64,000 nt of DNA from JBGCEZ01 sp045106735 (GTDB taxonomy: Bacteria > Planctomycetota > Phycisphaerae > Phycisphaerales > SM1A02). Numbering within the stretch: position 1 is the stretch's first letter; every line of letters begins with the position of its first letter. The DNA lies in contig JBGCEZ010000047.1 in NCBI GenBank assembly GCA_045106735.1, forward strand, positions 1 through 64,000. The letters run 5' to 3'. Of this stretch, positions 18,046-25,867 are shown piece by piece. The notes beneath the pieces are model-generated. The model saw nothing but the letters and a program-made list of their open reading frames with translations. It was not told the origin of the DNA and searched no databases. Position numbers and translations under genes: made by a program.

Positions 18046-19008
18046 ATGTCCCACACCACATTCAGCGTGATCCTGTTGGCCGGTTCGATCCGTTCGTCCG
18101 ACCTGCAGCGTGATCTTGGGGTCTCGCCCCTCCAGCTACCGCTGGAGCCGGGCCGGAGCCTGTTGGCGGCGTGGTGTGAGCTCTTCATGGCCTCGCCAGG
18201 CTTCCAGGGCGGGGTCGTCGCCGTTCAGTCCGACGAGGAACGCAAGGCGATTTCGGCCGTGATCGACGCCGCCGGGCCTTCGGTGGGCGAGTCGTTCGCG
18301 GTGGAAGTCGACCCCGCGGCCATGCGGGGGATGGCCGGGCTCGTCCGAGATCTGGCCCCATTGGCTCCGCCGGCCGACGCGATCATGGCCGTCGAGGCCT
18401 ATTCGATGCCCCCGATGACGATCGAACCGCTGCTGGCCCCCGGGCTCCGCGGGGCAGATGTGATCGTCGCGGCCGACGAAGCGGGGGAGGCGGCCGGCGT
18501 CTACGCCCTGAGCACCGAGATCTTGGAATTCATCCGGCCGATCGGATACTGCGACTTGAAGGAGCAGTTGCTCCCCGAGCTGCACGCCCGAGGCCGGGAC
18601 GTCCGCTCCGTCACCATGACGCCGCGGGCGATTCGGGTGCGCGATCGCGAGGGATACCTCGACGCGGTCGCCGCGTGGGCCGCGGTCCGCCGTTCGCAAG
18701 CCGCCCGGGCGGGCGTCACGGCACGGGTCGCCGCCGGAACGCAGGCCCTGGAGCGCGGCGAGGCACCCGACCTCGGAACAACCAATGGCACGGTGGCCGA
18801 GCCGCCGAAGTATCGCGTCCGTGGAACCTGCGTCGTCGACCCGACCGCGCGGGTGGATGGGCAAGCGATGCTGGACGAATGTGTCGTGCTGGCGGGGGCG
18901 GTCGTCGGACCTGAGGCCATCGTCAGCCGCAGTATTGTGGGCGCCGGGGCCGTTGTGCCGCGGGCCGGACGGATCGTGGGTCGTATACTTCTTGGGGACT
19001 CTTCCTGA
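18046..19008 (+). CDS. degenerate NDP-sugar nucleotidyltransferase-like protein with left-handed beta-helix tail
   Basis: 320 aa from ATG 18046 (MSHTTFSVILLAGS); the open frame upstream to 17947 adds 33 non-conserved residues. The N-terminus VILLAGSIRSSDLQRDLG followed by LQLPLEPGRSLLAAW aligns in layout with nucleotidyltransferases (G-G-x-G-T-R-L ... P-K-P-L-x-P), but the glycine signature and the lysine are not kept. The C-terminus (TCVVDPTARVDGQAMLDECVVLAG and the following repeats up to VGRILL) has the hexapeptide-like I/V-G pattern of a left-handed beta-helix. NDP-sugar synthase-like genes often sit beside exosortase genes in planctomycetes. It may have lost catalysis and act as a binding or scaffold protein; this is inference. 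Confidence 0.6.
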   Translation: MSHTTFSVILLAGSIRSSDLQRDLGVSPLQLPLEPGRSLLAAWCELFMASPGFQGGVVAVQSDEERKAISAVIDAAGPSVGESFAVEVDPAAMRGMAGLVRDLAPLAPPADAIMAVEAYSMPPMTIEPLLAPGLRGADVIVAADEAGEAAGVYALSTEILEFIRPIGYCDLKEQLLPELHARGRDVRSVTMTPRAIRVRDREGYLDAVAAWAAVRRSQAARAGVTARVAAGTQALERGEAPDLGTTNGTVAEPPKYRVRGTCVVDPTARVDGQAMLDECVVLAGAVVGPEAIVSRSIVGAGAVVPRAGRIVGRILLGDSS

Positions 19009-19108
19009 CGTGCCGCCCCGGCTCTGGCGTCCGCGCGAATCGTGCGTGGGGCGGTGGTGCCGGAATCGAAACGCAATCAGGCAGGGCGCCCGCGCTGGGG
19101 AGCTGCAG

Positions 19109-19981
19109 GTGGACGAGCAGGAGAGAGGTCGGTGGACGCCGTTGGTGTTGGGCGCGATGGGTGCGCTCGCCGCGGCCGCCGCCTTCCAGCAGCGAGGGGC
19201 GCTCACGGACATCACGAGCATCGGGCTCCGGAGCGAGGAGCAGTCGCACGTGCTGCTCGTGCCGATCATCGCCGCGTGGCTGATCTGGCTCCGCCGGGCC
19301 CGCCTCGACTTGGTGCCGCCGCGCCCGAGCCTGCTCGGACCGCTGACCATGGCCTTCGGCTGGGGGATGACGTGGTTCGGGTTCGCCCAGGGCGTGCAGG
19401 CGGCTGAACACCTCGGGGCCCTCATCACCGTCGTCGGGGCGATCTTCGCCTTCACCGGCATGGCCGCGGTCCGCCAGTTCTGGGTCGTGTTGCCGCTGCT
19501 GATCTTCGCCGTCCCGGTCCCAGGAGCAATCCGGACCGAGATCGCATTGCCGCTCCAGAAGATGGCCGCCACCGTCACGTTCGAGACGCTCACGATCTTC
19601 TCGGTCCCCGTGATCCAAAGCGGCAACCTCTTGACGATCAACGGCGAGCAAATTGCCGTGGCCGAAGCCTGCAACGGCATGCGGCTGGTCTTCGCCCTTG
19701 CCCTCGTCGTCTACGCGTTCGTCTTCAGCGTCCCGCTGCGAACCGGACCGCGGATCGCGTTGCTGTTGCTGGCGCCGGTGATCGCCCTGGTGTGCAACGT
19801 CATCCGTCTGGTGCCGACGGCCCTGTTCTTCGGCTACGGCTCGGTCGAGTGGGCCACGCGATTCCACGACATCAGCGGCTGGGTGATGCTCTTGGTGGCC
19901 CTCGCGATCCTGTGGAAGTGCGTCCGGCTCATGGAGTGGCTGGAACTTCCCGTGTCCCGACTGAGGTTGGCCAACCGATGA
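19109..19981 (+). CDS. xrt: exosortase (membrane transpeptidase-like protein sorting enzyme)
   Basis: 290 aa from GTG 19109, with ggggag ten bases upstream; longer in-frame starts to 18785 overlap the previous gene. About eight hydrophobic helices fill the chain. The exosortase signature is complete: AEACNGMR with Cys188, CNVIRLVP with Arg233, and FHDISGW with His253, the Cys-Arg-His triad of EpsH/XrtA-type enzymes in the membrane. Such enzymes are thought to cleave C-terminal PEP-CTERM-like tails and to attach the protein to an envelope partner. It overlaps the EpsI gene by 4 bp. The two tail-bearing genes at 31.5-33.5 kb are natural candidates for its substrates. Confidence 0.92.
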   Translation: MDEQERGRWTPLVLGAMGALAAAAAFQQRGALTDITSIGLRSEEQSHVLLVPIIAAWLIWLRRARLDLVPPRPSLLGPLTMAFGWGMTWFGFAQGVQAAEHLGALITVVGAIFAFTGMAAVRQFWVVLPLLIFAVPVPGAIRTEIALPLQKMAATVTFETLTIFSVPVIQSGNLLTINGEQIAVAEACNGMRLVFALALVVYAFVFSVPLRTGPRIALLLLAPVIALVCNVIRLVPTALFFGYGSVEWATRFHDISGWVMLLVALAILWKCVRLMEWLELPVSRLRLANR

Positions 19982-20721
19982 GCACGCCCGCACGCACAAC
20001 ATCCGGGGCCGGTCGCCTGACCCGCTGGTGGCCGATCGCCGTCGCCGCCGGCCTGCTGGTGGCCCTGCCGCTGGCGTTGCCGGTGACGGTCGAAGACTCG
20101 CCTGAGCTGGACGCCATTCGCGCCCGAGCCGCCACCGCCATCGCCGACGTTCCGTACATCATGGACGGCCGCTGGGCGGGGACCGATCGCGAAGTTCCGG
20201 CCGCCGCGGTCGAGCTGCTCAACCCCAACGCGATTCTGAGCCGCGAGTACCGCGATCTCGACGGAGGCGGCACCTTCGGGTACATCGTCGTCCACGCCAC
20301 CGACGTGCGGGACATGGAAGGCCACTACCCGCCGATCTGCTATCCCGCGTCGGGCTACGTCGAGATTGCCGACCGAATCGACGAAACGATCGCCGTCTCC
20401 GGCCGTGCGTTGCCGGTGCGCGAGTACGCGTTCGAACGGTCGACGGCCGACGGCCAGACCCAGCGCATCCGCATTCTGAACACGTTCATCTTGCCCGACG
20501 GATCCACCGCTCTGGATCGTCGTGGTTTGCAGGATCGGGCCCAGCGCCGGGCGCTCGCCGCGCGCGGCATGGCCCAAATCCAATTGGTCGCCGCGCTCGA
20601 TACCGACGCCCAGACCTGCCGCGGCGCCCTCGCCGCACTGCTCAACGGATCGCCCGAGATGCTCGCGGCGATCGGATACGGCGAACCGGAAGCCGGTTCA
20701 CAGGAAGGAAACGGCCGATGA
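19978..20721 (+). CDS. epsI: exosortase-associated EpsI family protein
   Basis: 247 aa; ATG 19978 overlaps the exosortase stop (ATGA). One N-terminal membrane segment (WWPIAVAAGLLVALPLALP, residues 17-35) leads to a periplasmic domain with EGHYPPICYPASGY (about 114-127), the H-x-P-x-x-C-Y-x-x-x-G-W/Y block that defines EpsI. EpsI is fused to or follows exosortase in many loci and is needed for EPS or sorting; its chemistry is unknown. Context and motif make this call firm. Confidence 0.9.
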   Translation: MSTPARTTSGAGRLTRWWPIAVAAGLLVALPLALPVTVEDSPELDAIRARAATAIADVPYIMDGRWAGTDREVPAAAVELLNPNAILSREYRDLDGGGTFGYIVVHATDVRDMEGHYPPICYPASGYVEIADRIDETIAVSGRALPVREYAFERSTADGQTQRIRILNTFILPDGSTALDRRGLQDRAQRRALAARGMAQIQLVAALDTDAQTCRGALAALLNGSPEMLAAIGYGEPEAGSQEGNGR

Positions 20722-23240
20722 CTCGAGTCAGCGCCATGCCACAAGACGCGTTTGCCCCGGATAGTCCCAACGAGGAAGCATCCGGTTCGCTCTGGAACGT
20801 CGTCCGCGACGCGATGGCCGGTCGCTGGCTGTACGCCGCGATCCTCGGCATCGTCCTGGGCGGCGGCTTGGCCACTGCCGGCTTCCTGATGACCGAGCCG
20901 GAGTACACGGCGGTTGCGTACATCCAGGTGTCTTCGCGTACGGACTACGTGCTCGAGGACATCCAGGAACACCGGCTGGCCGACGTTGATGCGTTTGTGA
21001 ATCAGCAGGCACGGTTGATGCAGAATCACCGGGTGTTGAGTACGGCGATCGGGAGCGATTTCGACTTGATTGGGCCTGTGATGTCCAAGTTGTCGGGCGG
21101 TTCCGACAAGGCCGGTCCGTACATTCCGGACCAGACGTTGTCCGATCTCGGTTGGCGCCTGGATGACGGGCTGTCTCGCTATCGAGCCAACCTCGGCATT
21201 CGCACGGGCCGACGCGACGAGAACCTCATCACGATTTCCTACTCATCGCCCATTGCCGATGAGGCCCACGCCGCGGTTGCGTCGCTTGTCGCGGCCTATC
21301 AGGAGAGCTACGGGCAGGTGTTTTCGGAAGACATCAGCCGCCGAATCGGCGCACTCGAGTCCCAGAAAGAACGGCTCGAGGTCCTGGTAAAGGACAAGCG
21401 AGAGTCGCGAGCGGGCACCTTGAACGGCACGGTCTTGCTTGGCAATCCGCGGCGAGCGAATGAGCGAGCCCACGACCGACTGGAACGGATCGACGATCAG
21501 ATCGACTTCTACGATCGCATTCTGAAGCGGCGGCAGACCGAGACGGAGACTGAGGCAGAAGAACCTGCGTCGGAAGCCGCAGACGAGTTGGACGAGCTGG
21601 AGACGACGGACCCGTCAGATACGTCGGATACGTCGGATACGTCAGAAGCGACGGACGCGCCGGGCGCGCCGGGCGCGGACACGAGCGCTGCCGACGGCAC
21701 GGCTCCGGATGCAGAGAATGATGCCGAGGAGCCGCCGACGCCTTTTGACTCGACTCGCGAGCCGACCAATCGTGAGTTGGACCAATTTGATCCGCTTCTC
21801 GGGCGACAACGAGCGGAAGTCGAGTTGTTGCGACAGAATTACGAAGATCTCAAGGCGAACTACTCGCCAGGATTTTGGCGTCTCGACGACGCGCTCATCG
21901 CGTGGACCCGCGCCCAGAGCGACTTTGAGACCAAGCGTTTTAAAGTTATTGAGCGGTGGCGAGACGAGCAAGAACGCTTGGCCAGCCTTCAGGTCAGTGA
22001 TGGCGGGTTCGAACCCACGCTCCCGGAAACTTCGTCGACAGACGAGATTCGGGCTGCGTTGGGCACGCTGAACGAGGCGCGGGATGGCATCATCGCGGAG
22101 ATCTCGCGGATCTCTCGATTCACGTCCGACGTGGAGCAGCTTGAAGCAGAGATTCTCGATCTCGAAGGGCAACTTGATGTTGTTGCCGAACGTCTGAGCG
22201 GTCTGAAGATCGAGACGAACGCGGACTTCTCCGCCATCAGCCGCCGCATCACCGTCACCCCGGCGGAAGAGCCGCGCGTCCCCTCCAGCGACAAGCGGCG
22301 CAAGCTCGCCGCGGTCGGCCTCATGGGCGGCCTGGGCGTCGGCTTTGGCCTGTTCTTCGTGCTTGGCACGCTCGACCGTCGGGCGTTCGACTCGACGCAG
22401 CTTCGGGGCAAGGAACACCGTCGTCCCTTCCTGGGCACGATCCCGGACATGGAACAGCGGGTCGACGATGAGGTTGACGCGAACGCCTTGGCCGCGAGCT
22501 GCGTGCACCAGGTGCGCAACCGCATCGACGCCGTTCGGTCGGCCGATGAAGGACTCGTGCTCGCGGTGAGTTCTCCCCAGCAGGGCGATGGCAAGACGAG
22601 CGTGGCCGTGGCCCTCGGGCACTCCTACGCCCGGGCCGGCTTCAGCACGATCCTCGTCGACTGCGACCTGATCGGTGAAGGCCTCTCGCTGGCCATGGGC
22701 CTGCGGGATCGAGTGGGCATTCGCGAATCGCTGCTCGCGGGCCGGATCACCAACGAGATCGTCGCCGACGTGGCCGCCAACCTGTCCGTCCTGCCGTGCG
22801 GTTCGACCCGCGGATTCGGGCCGGAGTCGGTCCGCCGGGCGTCGCTCATGAACCTGATCCGCGAACTGCGTTCGGTCTACGACGTGGTCATCGTCGACAG
22901 CGGCCCCATGCCGGGCAGCATCGAGAGCATCCCGGTGGCGATGAGCGTGGATGGCGTGGTGGTCGTGATCCGCCGCGGCCGCCAGCAATCGGTCCTGGAC
23001 TCGTGCATCGAGTCGATCGAGTCGACCGGCACGCCGTGCTTCGGCGTGGTGCTGAACCGCGCCCGTCCCTCAGACTGCGAACGCATGGTGTCCGCCTCGG
23101 CCATCAGCCTCCCCGTCGAGGAATCCCGGAAGCGGCGTCTGGTCCTGGCCGGCGGAGCGGGCGAGAAGCTCACCAGTGCCCTCGGGTCCGAAGGCGATGA
23201 CTTCGCCGAGTTCGACGGAGACGACGAAGGACCGCGATGA
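20718..23240 (+). CDS. Wzz/GumC chain-length determinant fused to BY-kinase-like ATPase
   Basis: 840 aa; ATG 20718 overlaps epsI. A first helix (residues about 37-58) and a second (about 528-550) frame a long periplasmic part with coiled-coil character, as in GumC/Wzc. An acidic Ser/Thr-rich insertion (about 272-350, ETTDPSDTSDTSDTSEATD) interrupts it. The cytoplasmic part has SPQQGDGKTS (Walker A, about 617), ILVDCDLIG (A', about 644) and VVIVDSGP (B, about 722), the BY-kinase set. The C-terminus, which is normally a tyrosine cluster that is autophosphorylated, ends in acidic FAEFDGDDEGPR without any tyrosine. It should control polymer length and export with the Wzx and Wzy-like proteins. 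Confidence 0.9.
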   Translation: MTRVSAMPQDAFAPDSPNEEASGSLWNVVRDAMAGRWLYAAILGIVLGGGLATAGFLMTEPEYTAVAYIQVSSRTDYVLEDIQEHRLADVDAFVNQQARLMQNHRVLSTAIGSDFDLIGPVMSKLSGGSDKAGPYIPDQTLSDLGWRLDDGLSRYRANLGIRTGRRDENLITISYSSPIADEAHAAVASLVAAYQESYGQVFSEDISRRIGALESQKERLEVLVKDKRESRAGTLNGTVLLGNPRRANERAHDRLERIDDQIDFYDRILKRRQTETETEAEEPASEAADELDELETTDPSDTSDTSDTSEATDAPGAPGADTSAADGTAPDAENDAEEPPTPFDSTREPTNRELDQFDPLLGRQRAEVELLRQNYEDLKANYSPGFWRLDDALIAWTRAQSDFETKRFKVIERWRDEQERLASLQVSDGGFEPTLPETSSTDEIRAALGTLNEARDGIIAEISRISRFTSDVEQLEAEILDLEGQLDVVAERLSGLKIETNADFSAISRRITVTPAEEPRVPSSDKRRKLAAVGLMGGLGVGFGLFFVLGTLDRRAFDSTQLRGKEHRRPFLGTIPDMEQRVDDEVDANALAASCVHQVRNRIDAVRSADEGLVLAVSSPQQGDGKTSVAVALGHSYARAGFSTILVDCDLIGEGLSLAMGLRDRVGIRESLLAGRITNEIVADVAANLSVLPCGSTRGFGPESVRRASLMNLIRELRSVYDVVIVDSGPMPGSIESIPVAMSVDGVVVVIRRGRQQSVLDSCIESIESTGTPCFGVVLNRARPSDCERMVSASAISLPVEESRKRRLVLAGGAGEKLTSALGSEGDDFAEFDGDDEGPR

Positions 23241-24865
23241 CCACCGTTGGCCGATCCAACCTCGATCCGGGAGGCCGCCCGCCCGACGGCGACTCCGTCG
23301 CGTCGACGGGGATGTCCCACGCGTTGGAGGGCGCGGGCGTGCGCCCCGGCGGCGGGCACGCGATGGACGACGCCGCGGCGGTGCACGTTGCGCCGCACGC
23401 GTTGCCGGAGCACGGATCGCCCGACCAGGGTCTGGCCATCAGCATCGGCGTTGAGGCGGGACCGCAGGTCTGGGGCCTCGGCGTGCGGGAAATGCACGTT
23501 GCGCGGTGGGCGTCCCGAGGCGTGCAGGTCGTCAGCCGCGGCCGAGGCATCGACATCGAACGCTCCGCCGACCTGTACCTGCTCCTGGAACCCGGGCAAC
23601 TCGTCGACTTTGACATCCGGCCGCTCATCGAGTCGCTGGTCTGGGACAATCGCGGCGTCGTCCGCGTCCGGATCCTGGACGAGATCACGCCGCGCTACCG
23701 CGAGCGGATCGTGCACGACGACGACGGTCGCGTGATCCGCGTCGCCCGCACCTATCGCCCGGACCACCGATCGACCCCGCGCGTGCTGCTCACGGCCGAT
23801 CCGCGACTGGCCGAGGCCTGGGCCGTGACGTCAACGCGGCGGGTTGCCTGGCAGATCGTTCGCGCCCGCACGGCGTGGAAGCACGTCAGTACGAATCGCG
23901 TGGCCGGCGTGGCCGGATTCGTCGGCCGGCCCGGCGATGAGGCCCGCATGCTCGATGACTTTGTCCGCACGTGGCCGGATCCTGGCCGGGCGCTCACCGG
24001 GCTGCGTCACCACGGCGACGGCATCTGGACCACCGTCGACATCGAGATCGACCCCGAATCGATCATCGTCGGCCCCGCGTGGATCGGTGCGGGCAGCCGG
24101 CCCGAAGCCGGCGAGGTTCTGATCGGACCGGCAGCCACCGACGACCGTGGCGGCACCGCGCTGCCGGTGCAGGTGCGCCGGATCCACGAGATTGAGCCGG
24201 GGAACGATGCCCGGCCGGCGGTGGACGCGCCCCCGGCGGGAGCGTCGGTCGCCCAGGAATTCGCCAAGCGCTGCTTCGACATCCTGTTTGCGCTGGCCGT
24301 GCTTGCGTTCGGCGCGCCGATCTTCGCCATCGTCGCGCTGGCCGTGGTGATCGAAGACGGACGAACGATCTTTTACGCCCAGCGGCGTGAAGGACGAGGC
24401 GGCAAGGAGTTCGGCTGCTGGAAGTTCCGCAGCATGTTCAACGGGGCCGAGGCCATCGCCGCCCGGTACCAAGAAGCGAATCTCTCCGATGGTCCGCACG
24501 TGAACATCAAGAACGACCCGCGGGTCACGCGCGTGGGCCGGATCATCCGCAAGATCCAGGTCGACGAGTTGCCGCAGTTCTGGAACGTGCTCAAGGGCGA
24601 CATGAGTGTCGTCGGCCCACGCCCCAGCCCCGAACGCGAGAACCAGTTCTGCCCGGCCTGGCGCGAGATGCGGTTGAGCGTTCGCCCCGGCATCACCGGA
24701 CTCTGGCAGGTGCGCCGCACCCGCCGCGAGGGCGAAGACTTCCAGGAGTGGATTCGGTACGACATCGAGTACGTCCGCCGGCGCAGCTTCGGACTGGACC
24801 TCAAGATCATTCTGCTCACCGTGCGCATGATGGTGGCCGGCCGCACCGGCGGCCGTGGTCGCTGA
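23237..24865 (+). CDS. initiating sugar-phosphate transferase (WbaP/WcaJ-type catalytic domain) with soluble N-terminal domain
   Basis: 542 aa; ATG 23237 overlaps the upstream stop. The C-terminal about 200 residues are a complete bacterial sugar transferase domain: AKRCFDILFALAVLA (membrane-inserted helix), KEFGCWKFRSM, KNDPRVTRVGRIIRK, DELPQFWNVLKGDMSVVGPRP, RPGITGLWQV. These enzymes move a sugar-1-phosphate to undecaprenyl phosphate and so start the repeat unit. The N-terminal about 330 residues lack the usual four helices and instead look soluble, ending with one IIVGPAWIGAGS turn of hexapeptide type. This layout resembles a fusion to an NDP-sugar synthase-like module; its role is not known. 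Confidence 0.9.
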   Translation: MTTVGRSNLDPGGRPPDGDSVASTGMSHALEGAGVRPGGGHAMDDAAAVHVAPHALPEHGSPDQGLAISIGVEAGPQVWGLGVREMHVARWASRGVQVVSRGRGIDIERSADLYLLLEPGQLVDFDIRPLIESLVWDNRGVVRVRILDEITPRYRERIVHDDDGRVIRVARTYRPDHRSTPRVLLTADPRLAEAWAVTSTRRVAWQIVRARTAWKHVSTNRVAGVAGFVGRPGDEARMLDDFVRTWPDPGRALTGLRHHGDGIWTTVDIEIDPESIIVGPAWIGAGSRPEAGEVLIGPAATDDRGGTALPVQVRRIHEIEPGNDARPAVDAPPAGASVAQEFAKRCFDILFALAVLAFGAPIFAIVALAVVIEDGRTIFYAQRREGRGGKEFGCWKFRSMFNGAEAIAARYQEANLSDGPHVNIKNDPRVTRVGRIIRKIQVDELPQFWNVLKGDMSVVGPRPSPERENQFCPAWREMRLSVRPGITGLWQVRRTRREGEDFQEWIRYDIEYVRRRSFGLDLKIILLTVRMMVAGRTGGRGR

Positions 24866-24871
24866 TTCCAC

Positions 24872-25771
24872 ATGACGTCCAACGCCTCCAAGACTGATGT
24901 TCGTGGCGACGGCCAAACGCTGTTGGTGCTTGGCGCCGGCGGCATGCTCGGCTCCCGGCTCGCCTCGATGGCCAGCGCGGCGGGCTGGCGGGTCACCGCC
25001 CTCGATCGCGCCGGTTGCGACATCACCGATCCCGCCGCCATCCGCCAGGCTCTGGCCGCCGGGCCCGATTGGGTCGCCAATTGCGCGGCCTGGACGGACG
25101 TCGACGGGGCGGAAGCCGACGAGGCGGGGGCCAACCGGCTCAATCATCACGCGGCCGCGGAGCTGGCCCGGGCCGCGGCCGAGGCGAACATCCCCGTGGC
25201 GCACGTCTCGACGGACTACGTGTTCGACGGCTCCGGCCGCGATCCGTACCCCCCGGGGCATCCCGTGGACCCGATCAACGCCTACGGCCGCACCAAGGCG
25301 GCCGGCGAGGCGGCGGTGCTCGCGGCCAGCCCCCGAAACCTGGTGGTCCGCACCGCCTGGCTCTACGACGGGCACCACCGGAACTTTTTCACGACGATCC
25401 GCTCCCTGGCCGAGTCCCGCGACCGCATCGAGGTCGTCGACGATCAGCACGGGCGACCGACGACCACCGCCACCCTGTCGGACATCATGCTCCGGCTGAT
25501 GGCGGCGGGGGCCAGTGGGATCCACCACGGCTGCAATGCCGGTCAGGCGACCTGGTTCGACTTCGCCTCCGCGATCGTTGAAGCGGCCGGACTGGCCTGC
25601 GAAGTCGCGCGATGTGGCAGCGATCGGTATCCTCGGCCTGCCCGGCGACCGGCGTGGAGCGTGCTCGACCTCGACCCAACCCGGGCAATCACCGGTCCGA
25701 TCCCACACTGGCGCAAAGGTCTCGCGGCGGTGTTGGCCGATGGACAGGACAGGGAGGCCGGTCACGCCTGA
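24872..25771 (+). CDS. rmlD: dTDP-4-dehydrorhamnose reductase family protein
   Basis: 299 aa from ATG 24872. LLVLGAGGMLGSRLA is the NAD(P)-binding G-x-x-G-x-x-G, VANCAAWTDVDGAEAD matches the RmlD substrate region, VAHVSTDYVFDGSG holds the catalytic Ser/Thr, and INAYGRTKAAGE is the Y-x3-K. These blocks are diagnostic for RmlD, last step of dTDP-L-rhamnose synthesis in the cytoplasm. RmlA, RmlB and RmlC are not in the window, so either they are elsewhere or the enzyme reduces another 4-keto sugar. It follows the sugar transferase after 6 bp. Confidence 0.88.
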   Translation: MTSNASKTDVRGDGQTLLVLGAGGMLGSRLASMASAAGWRVTALDRAGCDITDPAAIRQALAAGPDWVANCAAWTDVDGAEADEAGANRLNHHAAAELARAAAEANIPVAHVSTDYVFDGSGRDPYPPGHPVDPINAYGRTKAAGEAAVLAASPRNLVVRTAWLYDGHHRNFFTTIRSLAESRDRIEVVDDQHGRPTTTATLSDIMLRLMAAGASGIHHGCNAGQATWFDFASAIVEAAGLACEVARCGSDRYPRPARRPAWSVLDLDPTRAITGPIPHWRKGLAAVLADGQDREAGHA

Positions 25772-25867
25772 GGCGTGGGCATCGGCCCCTCGGATTCCCC
25801 GGGCGTCCCTTCCATGGCGACCCCCGACCCTCATCGACCGGGACCCACAGGCCCGGCGGAGTGCACG

